DNA of 7,436 bases from an uncultured Collinsella sp. (GTDB lineage: Bacteria; Actinomycetota; Coriobacteriia; Coriobacteriales; Coriobacteriaceae), in the NCBI GenBank assembly GCA_902491055.1, contig CABUGI010000092.1, positions 1 to 7,436 on the forward strand, given 5' to 3'. A program made the translations under genes and the position numbers. Under the pieces are notes generated by a model. The model worked only from the letters and a program-made list of their open reading frames with translations, made no database searches and was not told the origin of the DNA. Below are positions 1-6,242 of the stretch, one piece after another; positions within the stretch are counted from its first letter, which is position 1; each line of letters opens with the position of its first letter.

Positions 1-106
1 TTGGGGCCAGGCCCGATTTTGCCTCTTGACAATGTCCTGCTCATATTAAAAGGAACGTCCCCAAGTGCCAACAACGGTGACGCCGATGCCTTGGCAAAGT
101 CAGCGA
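1..106. other. Left-edge non-coding stretch
   Basis: I see no convincing gene here. An open frame runs through the plus strand but has no ribosome binding site, no recognisable protein motif and crosses the palindromes to its right, so I treat it as chance. A TTGACA hexamer at 26-31 has no -10 box at the proper distance; the nearest A/T-rich hexamer, TATTAA at 44-49, is only 12 nt away. The segment around 50-70 (AAGGAACGTCCCCAAGTGCC) resembles, from memory, short sequences near REP-type elements in Coriobacteriia. That link is an inference and cannot be shown from this window alone. Confidence 0.3.
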
Positions 107-205
107 AAACCCGCCAGAGCGAGCAAGGTGCCTTGAAACGAGGCGGCATTGACCTTCTGGTCATGCCGTCGAAGTTGAAAGGCAGATTGCCGCTCTGGCG
201 GGTTT
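107..205. repeat. ~99-nt long imperfect palindrome (structured intergenic repeat)
   Basis: The ends are a perfect 15-bp inverted repeat: 107-121 (AAACCCGCCAGAGCG) and 191-205. The interior continues the symmetry. GCAA 123-126 pairs with TTGC 187-190, and TGCCTT 129-134 pairs with AAGGCA 179-184. CGGCAT 144-149 pairs with ATGCCG 163-168, and GACC 151-154 with GGTC 159-162, around a TTCT loop. The whole segment can therefore fold as one long interrupted hairpin. Read on the minus strand, downstream of queA, the last arm is followed by TTTT (complement of 106-109), so it could help terminate that transcript. A non-autonomous mobile palindrome is the other main possibility. The structure is seen directly; the role is inferred. 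Confidence 0.7.
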
Positions 206-217
206 GCAGCGTCGACC

Positions 218-246
218 GGTTACGGCGTTTGTAAAACGCCGTAACC
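218..246 (-). terminator. 13-bp perfect hairpin abutting the queA stop codon
   Basis: GGTTACGGCGTTT (218-230) is the exact reverse complement of 234-246, with a 3-nt loop. The hairpin touches the queA stop codon (246-248, minus strand), so it forms at the very 3' end of the queA mRNA. Neither strand has a U-tract right after the stem, so it is not a textbook intrinsic terminator. It may act together with the larger palindrome 12 nt further on, or protect the mRNA 3' end. It could also be a REP-like unit. Confidence 0.5.
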
Positions 247-1463
247 TACAGAATGAGCATGGCGTCACCAAAGCTGAAGAAGCGGTAGCGTTCTTCGATA
301 GCAGCGGCGTAGGCATCCATGATCTGGTCGCGGGTGGCAAGTGCGCTTACGAGCATCATGAGCGTGGAGCGCGGCACGTGGAAGTTCGTGATCAGCGCGT
401 CGACCACGTGATAGGTCGAGCCGGGCATAAGGTAGAGCTGCGTTGTCGCGTTCTCGCGCACCACTATGTCGCCGCGGCCGAGCGTGTCGGCCCCGTCCTC
501 GCGGCCCTCAAAATAGCGCGCCGTCACAGCCGGATCGGACACCGGCGCGTCCGCGTCAAACGCGCTCTCGAGCGAGCGCACTGCGGTAGTGCCGACGGCG
601 ATCACACGATGGCCCTCGGCCTTCGCCTTATGCACGGCGTCGACAACCTCCTGCGACACGTGGTAGCGCTCGGTGTGCATCACGTGCTGCGCGGGGTCGT
701 CCTCCTCCACCAGACGGAAGGTATCGATACCCACCTCGAGCTCGACGGCGGCAAACTTGGCACCCTTGGCCTCGATGGCAGCCATGAGCTCGGGAGTAAA
801 ATGCAGACCCGCCGTGGGAGCAGCGGCCGAGTGCTCCTCCTTCATGGCGTAGACGGTCTGGTACTTCTCGGGATCGCCCTCGTAATCGGTAATGTAGGGC
901 GGCAGCGGCACGTGGCCGGCAGCATGGATGGCCTCGTCGAGCGTGCGCGGCTCGCCGGCGGCATTGCAACCGGCCGGCTCAAAGCGTACCAGGCGGCCGC
1001 CGCGGCTATCGGTGACAAAGTCGACAACCTCGGCCGTCAGCACCACGGGAGCCCCCTCGGGCGCATGGGCGCCACCGGCGCGATACTCAATATGAGCACC
1101 GGGCTTCAGGCGCTTGCCCGGCTTGACCAAGCACTCCCAAACATGGCCCAGCGGATCCACGTCCTCGCGGCGCTTGAGCAGCAGGGTCTCGACCACGCCG
1201 CCCGATCCCGTTTTACGACCGATCAGACGGGCCGGCATCACGCGCGTCTGATTGATGACGAGCACGTCGCCCGGCTCGATATAGTCGATGATGTCGCGGA
1301 AGATGCGGTGCTCAACGGTACCGCCGTGCTCCAGCGGCGTTCCCGCCTGGGAGCCCTTGCGATCCACCACCAGCAGGCGGCAGGAGTCGCGCGGCTCGGC
1401 AGGAGCCTGTGCAATCAGTTCCTCGGGAAGGTTGTAGTCAAAATCATCGGTACGCATAGACAC
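246..1463 (-). CDS. queA: S-adenosylmethionine:tRNA ribosyltransferase-isomerase QueA
   Basis: QueA transfers and isomerises the ribosyl part of S-adenosylmethionine onto preQ1 at position 34 of tRNAs with GUN anticodons, giving epoxyqueuosine. It acts in the cytosol. The 405-residue protein has the family signatures in order: YNLPEELIAQ (10-19), DSCRLLVVDR (26-35), GDVLVINQTRVMPARL (65-80; the family usually has NDTRV), GHVPLPPYI (183-191), YQTVYA (201-206), SAAAPTAGLHFT (212-223), VGTTAVRSLES (290-300), VDALITNFHVPRSTLMMLVSA (354-374) and YRFFSFGDAM (393-402). It is longer than E. coli QueA (about 356 residues), with extra residues mainly in the linkers near 125-175 and 303-340. The start is GTG at 1463, because AAGGAG (1472-1477) lies 8 nt upstream; an in-frame ATG two codons later is too far for that site. 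It follows queH by 64 bp and is probably cotranscribed. Confidence 0.97.
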   Translation of the reverse strand: MSMRTDDFDYNLPEELIAQAPAEPRDSCRLLVVDRKGSQAGTPLEHGGTVEHRIFRDIIDYIEPGDVLVINQTRVMPARLIGRKTGSGGVVETLLLKRREDVDPLGHVWECLVKPGKRLKPGAHIEYRAGGAHAPEGAPVVLTAEVVDFVTDSRGGRLVRFEPAGCNAAGEPRTLDEAIHAAGHVPLPPYITDYEGDPEKYQTVYAMKEEHSAAAPTAGLHFTPELMAAIEAKGAKFAAVELEVGIDTFRLVEEDDPAQHVMHTERYHVSQEVVDAVHKAKAEGHRVIAVGTTAVRSLESAFDADAPVSDPAVTARYFEGREDGADTLGRGDIVVRENATTQLYLMPGSTYHVVDALITNFHVPRSTLMMLVSALATRDQIMDAYAAAIEERYRFFSFGDAMLIL

Positions 1464-1471
1464 GTCGGATA

Positions 1472-1477
1472 CTCCTT
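1472..1477 (-). promoter_or_regulatory. Ribosome binding site of queA
   Basis: AAGGAG on the minus strand, 8 nt before the GTG at 1463 and 14 nt before the ATG at 1457. The spacing selects the GTG as the start codon. Confidence 0.8.
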
Positions 1478-1514
1478 ATATAGCTAAAGTCCGCTCTACA
1501 TCCTAGCAGGCTGA

Positions 1515-1535
1515 CGTCCCAAATGAACTACTTTT
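1515..1535. repeat. Single arm of the 4980-5088 repeat family, overlapping the queH stop
   Basis: Positions 1515-1535 match 5071-5091, the outer part of the right arm of the large inverted repeat, at 19 of 21 positions. Both read CGTCCCAAAT, then a short variable part, then ACTACTTTT. The segment covers the last two lysine codons and TAG stop of queH (1528-1530) and the first bases of the spacer before queA. I see no opposing arm nearby, so this is either a solitary or decayed copy. It suggests that this repeat supplied, or was inserted at, the end of the gene. Confidence 0.6.
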
Positions 1536-2103
1536 TGGCGGCTTTGCGCTCGTCGCGGATGCGGGCGCGGTCCATGGCCGCCTCGACAGCCGAGAAGCGG
1601 CAGCCGCAGTAGTTCTGCCGATACATGCCAAGCTCGCGCGAACGGCGTGTCGCTTCGGGGTAATACGGGCGAAAATCGCGAATCACCGGAGTGAGCCCAC
1701 GTGCCGCCGCCAGGCGCTTGAGCACGTCATTGCAGGTATCGAACAGCTGATACGGCGAGACGGCGAGCGTCGTGCCCACAAACTCAAACCCGCGCTCCTG
1801 GGCCACGCGGCACGCCTCGGCCAAGCGCAGGGCATAGCACGCGCGACAGCGACGAGGCCGATCGGCACCCAGCGGTGCCACGCCGGTCTCCCAGTGATCG
1901 CGGTCCTCCCCTGCCTCGATGAGCTCGATGTCGCCATCGACACACCACCGGCGCAGCTCGTCCAAGCGGCGCTGCCATTCATCGCGCGGTTGAATATTGG
2001 GGTTGGTCCAGCAGATTGTGGGCTCAAACCCCTCCTCGCGCAGCAGGCGAACCGGCTCAAGCGAGCATGGTGCACAGCACGCATGCAGCAACAACGACTT
2101 CAT
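1528..2103 (-). CDS. queH: Epoxyqueuosine reductase QueH
   Basis: QueH (former DUF208) reduces epoxyqueuosine in tRNA to queuosine, the last step of the pathway, and is unrelated to the cobalamin-dependent QueG. The 191-residue protein has the diagnostic cysteines: LLLHACCAPCS at 4-14 (Cys9, Cys10, Cys13), RCRACY at 85-90 (Cys86, Cys89) and YCGC at 165-168. The family is known to bind an iron-sulfur cluster and a second iron through such residues. Other signatures are WTNPNIQPRDEW (32-43), TTLAVSPYQ (111-119), DFRPYY (143-148) and MYRQNYCGC (160-168). I place the start at the ATG at 2103, because GAGGAG (2110-2115) is 6 nt upstream and the conserved region begins at residue 4. An ATG at 2109 directly abuts the binding site, and a longer frame to 2160 would overlap the upstream gene. 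The binding site overlaps that gene's stop, implying coupled translation. Confidence 0.95.
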   Translation of the reverse strand: MKSLLLHACCAPCSLEPVRLLREEGFEPTICWTNPNIQPRDEWQRRLDELRRWCVDGDIELIEAGEDRDHWETGVAPLGADRPRRCRACYALRLAEACRVAQERGFEFVGTTLAVSPYQLFDTCNDVLKRLAAARGLTPVIRDFRPYYPEATRRSRELGMYRQNYCGCRFSAVEAAMDRARIRDERKAAKK

Positions 2104-2109
2104 CGACAT

Positions 2110-2115
2110 CTCCTC
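2110..2115 (-). promoter_or_regulatory. queH ribosome binding site inside the upstream stop codon region
   Basis: GAGGAG on the minus strand shares bases 2114-2115 with the TGA stop (2114-2116) of the upstream membrane-protein gene and is 6 nt from the queH ATG at 2103. Ribosomes terminating upstream would sit on this site, which favours translational coupling. Confidence 0.7.
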
Positions 2116-2680
2116 ACCCAAAAAAGCGCACGCCAAAGGACGTATCCTCGCAGGCGACAATGCGGCGGTCGCGCAAGATGGTCCGCACGTAATACCAGTC
2201 GCCTACACAGCCCGACAAATGCAAGCCGGCCGCCAAATAGCACAGCAGCGGATAGCCCGAAAACGCAAACCCCAGGGCAAACGCTGTCGTCACAACAACC
2301 GTCGGCGCCAGGCAAACCGCCACGTACCGCCGGCGCGAATACACAACGCCCTCGGCGCAGGCATAGATCATCGCCGTCTCGCGATTCGCCCCAAAGGTCA
2401 CCTTCGCGCCCGCAGGCGCCAGCAGCTTAAAAAACACACCGTGCACCAGCTCGTGCACGGCAAATGAAGCCGCCGAAACCGCAGTCAAGCCGACCATCCA
2501 GCCCAAGACGGCCATCCAGCCGCCCGCGTCAGCCACATCCAAGTCTGCAGGCCCGCCCAGCAGCATAAACACCGGCACCAGGCACACGGCAAACACGCCG
2601 ACTACGACCATCCCCCACACGAAGCAAGCGTGCAGAAAATCCTCGTCCTCAAACGCATGTATGTTGGAAATCTCATTCAT
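2114..2680 (-). CDS. Membrane protein with zincin HExxH motif (DUF3267-like)
   Basis: This 188-residue protein looks like an integral membrane metallopeptidase-like protein. Hydrophobic segments lie near residues 18-41, 54-75, 119-140 and 143-160. HELVHG (76-81) at the end of the second segment fits a zinc-binding HExxH site, and Asp161 in the GDWYYV stretch after the fourth is a candidate third ligand. This arrangement resembles the DUF3267 'putative zincin peptidase' family, and the length is typical of it. The motif and topology are seen; the family is recognised by pattern; no substrate is known. It is the first gene of the probable operon with queH and queA, ending 10 nt before queH. The start at 2680 has only a weak upstream purine stretch (AAGATG), so initiation may be poor or leader-dependent. 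A link to queuosine is not established. Confidence 0.8.
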   Translation of the reverse strand: MNEISNIHAFEDEDFLHACFVWGMVVVGVFAVCLVPVFMLLGGPADLDVADAGGWMAVLGWMVGLTAVSAASFAVHELVHGVFFKLLAPAGAKVTFGANRETAMIYACAEGVVYSRRRYVAVCLAPTVVVTTAFALGFAFSGYPLLCYLAAGLHLSGCVGDWYYVRTILRDRRIVACEDTSFGVRFFG

Positions 2681-2812
2681 AGCATCTTAGGATAGCGCCC
2701 CTGCCACGTACCCGTCCGCATGTGCGATAATGTCGAACGATATGCACGAATTGACCACCGCGTCGCCAGGCCTTGCGCCCGGCCGCGCTCTCACCATATG
2801 CGAAGGAGTCCC
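2681..2812. promoter_or_regulatory. Divergent spacer with a candidate extended -10 box
   Basis: This spacer must hold the promoters of the minus-strand queuosine operon and the plus-strand synthetase-like gene. On the plus strand TGcGATAAT (2723-2731) is a plausible extended -10 element, giving a 5' leader of about 75 nt; no good -35 box lies 16-18 nt upstream of it. A TTGACC at 2751-2756 has no matching -10. I could not pick a convincing minus-strand promoter. No T-box or known riboswitch motif was recognised. Confidence 0.3.
2803..2808 (+). promoter_or_regulatory. Ribosome binding site of the synthetase-like gene
   Basis: AAGGAG lies 4 nt before the ATG at 2813. The next in-frame ATG (2831) would be 22 nt away, and the longer frame upstream has no comparable site, so 2813 is the best start. 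Confidence 0.75.
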
Positions 2813-4963
2813 ATGGCATCCAAATACTCCATGAACGACCGTCCCAGCTGGCCTCGCCGCGCCATCGTTACCGCCGGCGAGCCCTACGGCAACAAGGGCC
2901 TTCACTTTGGCCACGTCGGCGGCGTCTTTGTCCCTGCCGACTTCTTCGCCCGCTTCCTGCGCGACCGTCTGGGCCGCGAGAACGTCATCTTCACCTCGGG
3001 CACCGACTGCTACGGCTCGCCCATCATGGAGAGCTACCGCAAGCTCAAGGAGAACGAGGGCTACGACAAGTCCATTAACGAGTACGTCGAGTCCAATCAC
3101 TCCCGCCAAGCAGCGACCCTCAACAACTACAACATCAGCTGCGATATCTACGGCGGCTCGGGCCTTGAGCCGGCTGCGCAGATTCACAACGAAGTGACCG
3201 CCGAGATTATCGAGCGCCTGCATGAGCAGGGCACCATCTCCAAGCGCTCCACGCTGCAGTTCTACGACGCCAAGGCCGGCACGTTCCTCAACGGCCGCCA
3301 AGTGATCGGCCGCTGCCCCATCCAGGGCTGCAAGTCCGAGAAGGCTTATGCCGACGAGTGCGACCTGGGTCACCAGTTTGAGCCCGAGGAGCTCATCGCA
3401 CCCAAGAGCCAGCTCACCGGCGAGGTGCCCGAGCTGCGCCCGGTCGACAACCTCTACTTCGACCTGCCGGCCTACCTCGACTTTATGAAGACCTACACCG
3501 CCAAGCTCGCCCAGAACCCGCAGGTTCGTTCCGTGGTCTCCAAGACCATGGAGGAGTGGCTGCTGCCGGCACAGCTCTATATTCAGAACAAGTTCCGCGA
3601 GGCCTTCAACGCCGTCGAGGACCAGCTGCCCGAGCACACCGTGCTGGAGCCCGAGGGAAACAAGAGCAGCTTTACCGTCACCTTCCCCAGCTGGAAGGAG
3701 CGCGACGACGCCCATGCGGTGCTCGCCAACGGCGGCGTGCGCTTCCGCAGCGGCAAGGCGCTCGTGCCTTTCCGCATCACCGGCAACATCGACTGGGGCG
3801 TTCCGGTGCCCCAGGTCGACGGCGTTTCCGACGTCACCTGCTGGTGCTGGCCCGAGAGCCTGTGGGCGCCCATCAGCTATACGCGTACCGTGCTCGCGCG
3901 CGATGCCAAGGCCGCCGGCGTGACCGAGGGCGTCGCCGCCCAGGATGCCGCCCTCATGGGCGAGCCCGCTGCCGACTCCATACAGGTGCCCGCGCCCACC
4001 TACCAGCACAGCTCGCTCGACTGGCGCGACTGGTGGTGCTCGGACGACGCACAGATCTACCAGTTTATCGGTCAGGACAACATCTACTTCTACTGCATCG
4101 CGCAGACCGCCATGTGGGAGGCCCTGGGCTGGGACCTCACGCAGAGCACCGTCAGCGCCTGCTACCACCTGCTCTACATGGGCAAAAAGGCCAGCTCGTC
4201 CTCGCAGACGCCTCCCCCGCCGGCAGACGACCTACTCAACCACTACACCTGCGAGCAGATGCGCGCGCACTGGCTGTCGCTCGGCCTGTCCGAAAAGCCG
4301 GTGAGCTTTAGCCCCAAGGCATACGACACGCGTGTGACCGGCAAGGACAAGGACGACAACGAGGTGCGCGCCTGCGACGACAAGCGCGTCATCGATCCGG
4401 CCCTTAAGGAGAGCGCCCTTTTGACCGGCGTATTCAACCGTCTGGCCCGCAGCTGCTTCTACGGCGTCGCCGTCAAGGAAGGCGACGAGAGCCCCTACCG
4501 CAACGGTTGCATCCCCGCCGGTGCCGCCTCTGCCGCCGTGGTCGAGGCTGCCGAGCAGGCAGCCCTTGCCTTTGAGCAGGCCATGTACAAGTTCGAGACG
4601 CACCGCGCGCTTGCCGTGTGCGACGACTACCTGCGCGCCGCCAACAAGCGCTGGAGCGACGCCTCCAAGGCCGCCAACAAGCTCGAGGGTAATGAGGCAA
4701 ACGCCGCGATGACGCAGGCCCTCGTCGACGCCTTTACCGAGCTGCGCGTGGCGACCGTCCTGATGCACGGTATTGTGCCGGCCGGCTGCGAGCTCATCTG
4801 CGAGTACTTCGACGTCGACCCCGTCGCCTTCTTTAGCTGGGACAACATCTTTGCCTCCACGGACGAGTTCGTGGAGAGCCTGGGCGAGAAGCCCGGCGAG
4901 CACCGCGTGAAGCCGCTGCCCCCGCGCTTCGACTTCTTTAGCAAGCACGAGAGCCAGTACTAA
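2813..4963 (+). CDS. Divergent methionyl-tRNA-synthetase-like protein (class I tRNA ligase family)
   Basis: The 716-residue protein aligns by eye along the whole MetRS architecture. It has a HIGH-type motif HFGH (31-34) in TAGEPYGNKGLHFGH and SGTDCYGSP (62-70). A zinc knuckle has Cys168, Cys173, Cys183 and probably His187, followed by a match to MetRS PTELI.P.S. Then come NIDWGVPVP, WAPISY (351-356), FIGQDNIYFY (418-427), a KMSKS-loop equivalent KASSS (459-463) and a helical C-terminal anticodon-domain-like region (about 560-716). Departures are strong. Against E. coli MetRS methionine-pocket residues, recalled from the literature, L13 becomes Glu23, W253 Ser349, I297 Asn423, H301 Tyr427 and W305 Gln431; Y15, D52, P257 and Y260 are kept. 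The Pro-Trp pair that reads CAU is Lys619-Ala620. No C-terminal tRNA-binding domain is evident. It may activate another amino acid or act on a non-tRNA substrate; a housekeeping MetRS is expected elsewhere. Fold confidence is high, substrate unknown. Confidence 0.9.
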   Translation: MASKYSMNDRPSWPRRAIVTAGEPYGNKGLHFGHVGGVFVPADFFARFLRDRLGRENVIFTSGTDCYGSPIMESYRKLKENEGYDKSINEYVESNHSRQAATLNNYNISCDIYGGSGLEPAAQIHNEVTAEIIERLHEQGTISKRSTLQFYDAKAGTFLNGRQVIGRCPIQGCKSEKAYADECDLGHQFEPEELIAPKSQLTGEVPELRPVDNLYFDLPAYLDFMKTYTAKLAQNPQVRSVVSKTMEEWLLPAQLYIQNKFREAFNAVEDQLPEHTVLEPEGNKSSFTVTFPSWKERDDAHAVLANGGVRFRSGKALVPFRITGNIDWGVPVPQVDGVSDVTCWCWPESLWAPISYTRTVLARDAKAAGVTEGVAAQDAALMGEPAADSIQVPAPTYQHSSLDWRDWWCSDDAQIYQFIGQDNIYFYCIAQTAMWEALGWDLTQSTVSACYHLLYMGKKASSSSQTPPPPADDLLNHYTCEQMRAHWLSLGLSEKPVSFSPKAYDTRVTGKDKDDNEVRACDDKRVIDPALKESALLTGVFNRLARSCFYGVAVKEGDESPYRNGCIPAGAASAAVVEAAEQAALAFEQAMYKFETHRALAVCDDYLRAANKRWSDASKAANKLEGNEANAAMTQALVDAFTELRVATVLMHGIVPAGCELICEYFDVDPVAFFSWDNIFASTDEFVESLGEKPGEHRVKPLPPRFDFFSKHESQY

Positions 4964-4979
4964 GCCAACACCAAGGCAG

Positions 4980-5088
4980 AGTAGTCAATTTGGGACGGGG
5001 CTATTTTAGCTACCCCGTCCCAAATTTAACTGCAACGCCTGCCGAAACGGACGGGCAGCTAAAATAGCCCCGTCCCAAATTGACTACT
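4980..5088. repeat. Nested palindromic element with perfect 32-bp inverted repeats
   Basis: Positions 4980-5011 are the exact reverse complement of 5057-5088 (32 of 32). Inside the left part a second hairpin forms: AATTTGGGACGGGG (4987-5000) pairs perfectly with 5013-5026 around a 12-nt loop. The inner flank of the right arm (GGACGGG, 5049-5055) can pair imperfectly with 5013-5020, so two competing folds exist. The element almost fills the 151-bp spacer, starting 16 bp after the synthetase-like stop and ending 26 bp before the methyltransferase start. The layout fits a REP/BIME-like or MITE-like palindrome, perhaps mobilised by a Y1 (RAYT) transposase encoded elsewhere; that origin is inferred. 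A hairpin this stable could also attenuate readthrough into the next gene, although no U-tract typical of an intrinsic terminator follows directly. Confidence 0.85.
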
Positions 5089-5114
5089 TTTAATGGAATG
5101 GGAAGGAAAGACGG

Positions 5115-6218
5115 ATGTCCAAGCCGCGTCGTCGTAAGCAGAAAAAGCAGGTTAAGCCCGAGCTCAAGCTCAGGCAGTTTGCTGCCACCGAGCTTTCCGA
5201 CCAGCTTGCCGCCCAACACTCCGCCGCCGACCTGCCGCGCTTTATGGTCGACACGGTCGCCGGCGCCTATGCCCCCGCCGATGCCGAGCTCATGATCGAG
5301 GGCTTCGGCGCCGCGGCCACACGCCCGGTCACGCTGCGCGCCAACACGCTCAAGGCGACCGCCGAGGACATCGCTGCGGCGCTCGGTGCCGCCGGCATCG
5401 CCCACAACCCCGTCGCCTGGTACCCAGACGCCTTTATCCTGCCCGAGGCCCAGGTTTCCGATCTGTGGGATCTCGACATCTACCGCGACGGCAAGATCTA
5501 CCTGCAGAGCCTGTCATCCATGATGCCGCCGTTGGTCCTGGGCGCCCAGGCAGGCGAGGACATCCTGGACATGTGCGCAGCCCCCGGCGGCAAGACAACG
5601 CAGATCGCCGCCCTCACCCAGGGACAGGCGCACCTCACCGCCTGTGAGATGAGCATTCCCCGCGCCGAAAAGCTTGAGTCCAACCTCCACCGCCAGGGTG
5701 CCAAAAACGTGCCCGTCATGCGTATCGACGCACGCGAGCTCGACGAGTTCTTCCGCTTTGACCGCATCCTGCTCGACGCTCCCTGCACCGGCACGGGCAC
5801 CGTCATCAGCGGCAACGAGAAAAGTCTGCACGGGCTCACGGAGCAGCTGCTTTGCAAGTGCGCACGCTCGCAGCGCGCGCTTCTGGACCGCGCCATGGGT
5901 GCCCTCAAACCGGGCGGCACGCTCGTCTATTCCACTTGTTCGATCTTGCCGCAGGAAAACGAGGACGCCCTGCAAGAGGCCCTCGACAAGCACATGGACT
6001 GCGAGCTCATTCCCCTCGACGGCACGCCGAGCGAAAGCGAAACGCGCCGTGCTCAGGAAGCTGGCGAAGAGCCACGCGTCGAGAGCAACGCCCTCACCGA
6101 GGCCATCGCTGCCGGCCATGTCTCGGCCGTCGCCAACGGTATGCCCGGCACGCTGACCATTCCGCCTAGCCGCGACTTTGAGGGCTTCTACATTGCCCTG
6201 ATTCGAAAACGCAGCTAG
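5115..6218 (+). CDS. RsmB/NOP-family RNA (cytosine-C5) methyltransferase
   Basis: This S-adenosylmethionine-dependent enzyme family makes 5-methylcytosine in rRNA or tRNA. The 367-residue protein opens with a very basic tail (residues 4-18), then the LRANTLK motif (74-80) of the RNA-binding N1 part. The Rossmann fold has LDMCAAPGGKT (151-161) as motif I for cofactor binding. DAPCTGTG (221-228) carries Cys224, and STCSILPQENE (273-283) carries Cys275. In this family the motif VI Cys (Cys275) is the nucleophile and the motif IV Cys (Cys224) aids product release. The C-terminal EGFYIALIRK (356-365) closes the fold. It lacks the NusB-like N-terminal domain of true RsmB, so the target cannot be assigned. 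The start at 5115 has AAGGA (5103-5107) 7 nt upstream. It may be cotranscribed with the synthetase-like gene through the palindromic spacer. Confidence 0.93.
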   Translation: MSKPRRRKQKKQVKPELKLRQFAATELSDQLAAQHSAADLPRFMVDTVAGAYAPADAELMIEGFGAAATRPVTLRANTLKATAEDIAAALGAAGIAHNPVAWYPDAFILPEAQVSDLWDLDIYRDGKIYLQSLSSMMPPLVLGAQAGEDILDMCAAPGGKTTQIAALTQGQAHLTACEMSIPRAEKLESNLHRQGAKNVPVMRIDARELDEFFRFDRILLDAPCTGTGTVISGNEKSLHGLTEQLLCKCARSQRALLDRAMGALKPGGTLVYSTCSILPQENEDALQEALDKHMDCELIPLDGTPSESETRRAQEAGEEPRVESNALTEAIAAGHVSAVANGMPGTLTIPPSRDFEGFYIALIRKRS

Positions 6219-6242
6219 CGCACGGATCCAAAACTCAACAAG

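Noticed and set aside
26..49. Promoter made of TTGACA (26-31) and TATTAA (44-49)
   Set aside because: The 12-nt spacing is too short for a sigma-70-type promoter.
1..234. Open frame of 77 residues at the left edge
   Set aside because: No ribosome binding site, no motif, and it crosses two palindromic elements that explain the sequence better.
204..1487. Long open frame (427 residues) on the plus strand opposite queA
   Set aside because: It is antisense to a clearly recognisable queA, has no ribosome binding site, and its His/Arg/Gly/Ala-rich product is typical of a GC-rich shadow frame.
2104..2160. Longer queH start at 2160
   Set aside because: It would overlap the upstream membrane-protein gene by 47 bp, while a good ribosome binding site serves 2103 and the conserved region starts there.
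2720..2812. 31-residue N-terminal extension of the synthetase-like protein
   Set aside because: The strong AAGGAG just before 2813 and the position of the HIGH motif favour the internal start.
2687..4168. Long open frame (493 residues) on the minus strand opposite the synthetase-like gene
   Set aside because: The Val/Gly/Ala/Leu-rich product has no motif, and the opposite strand carries conserved class I synthetase motifs throughout.
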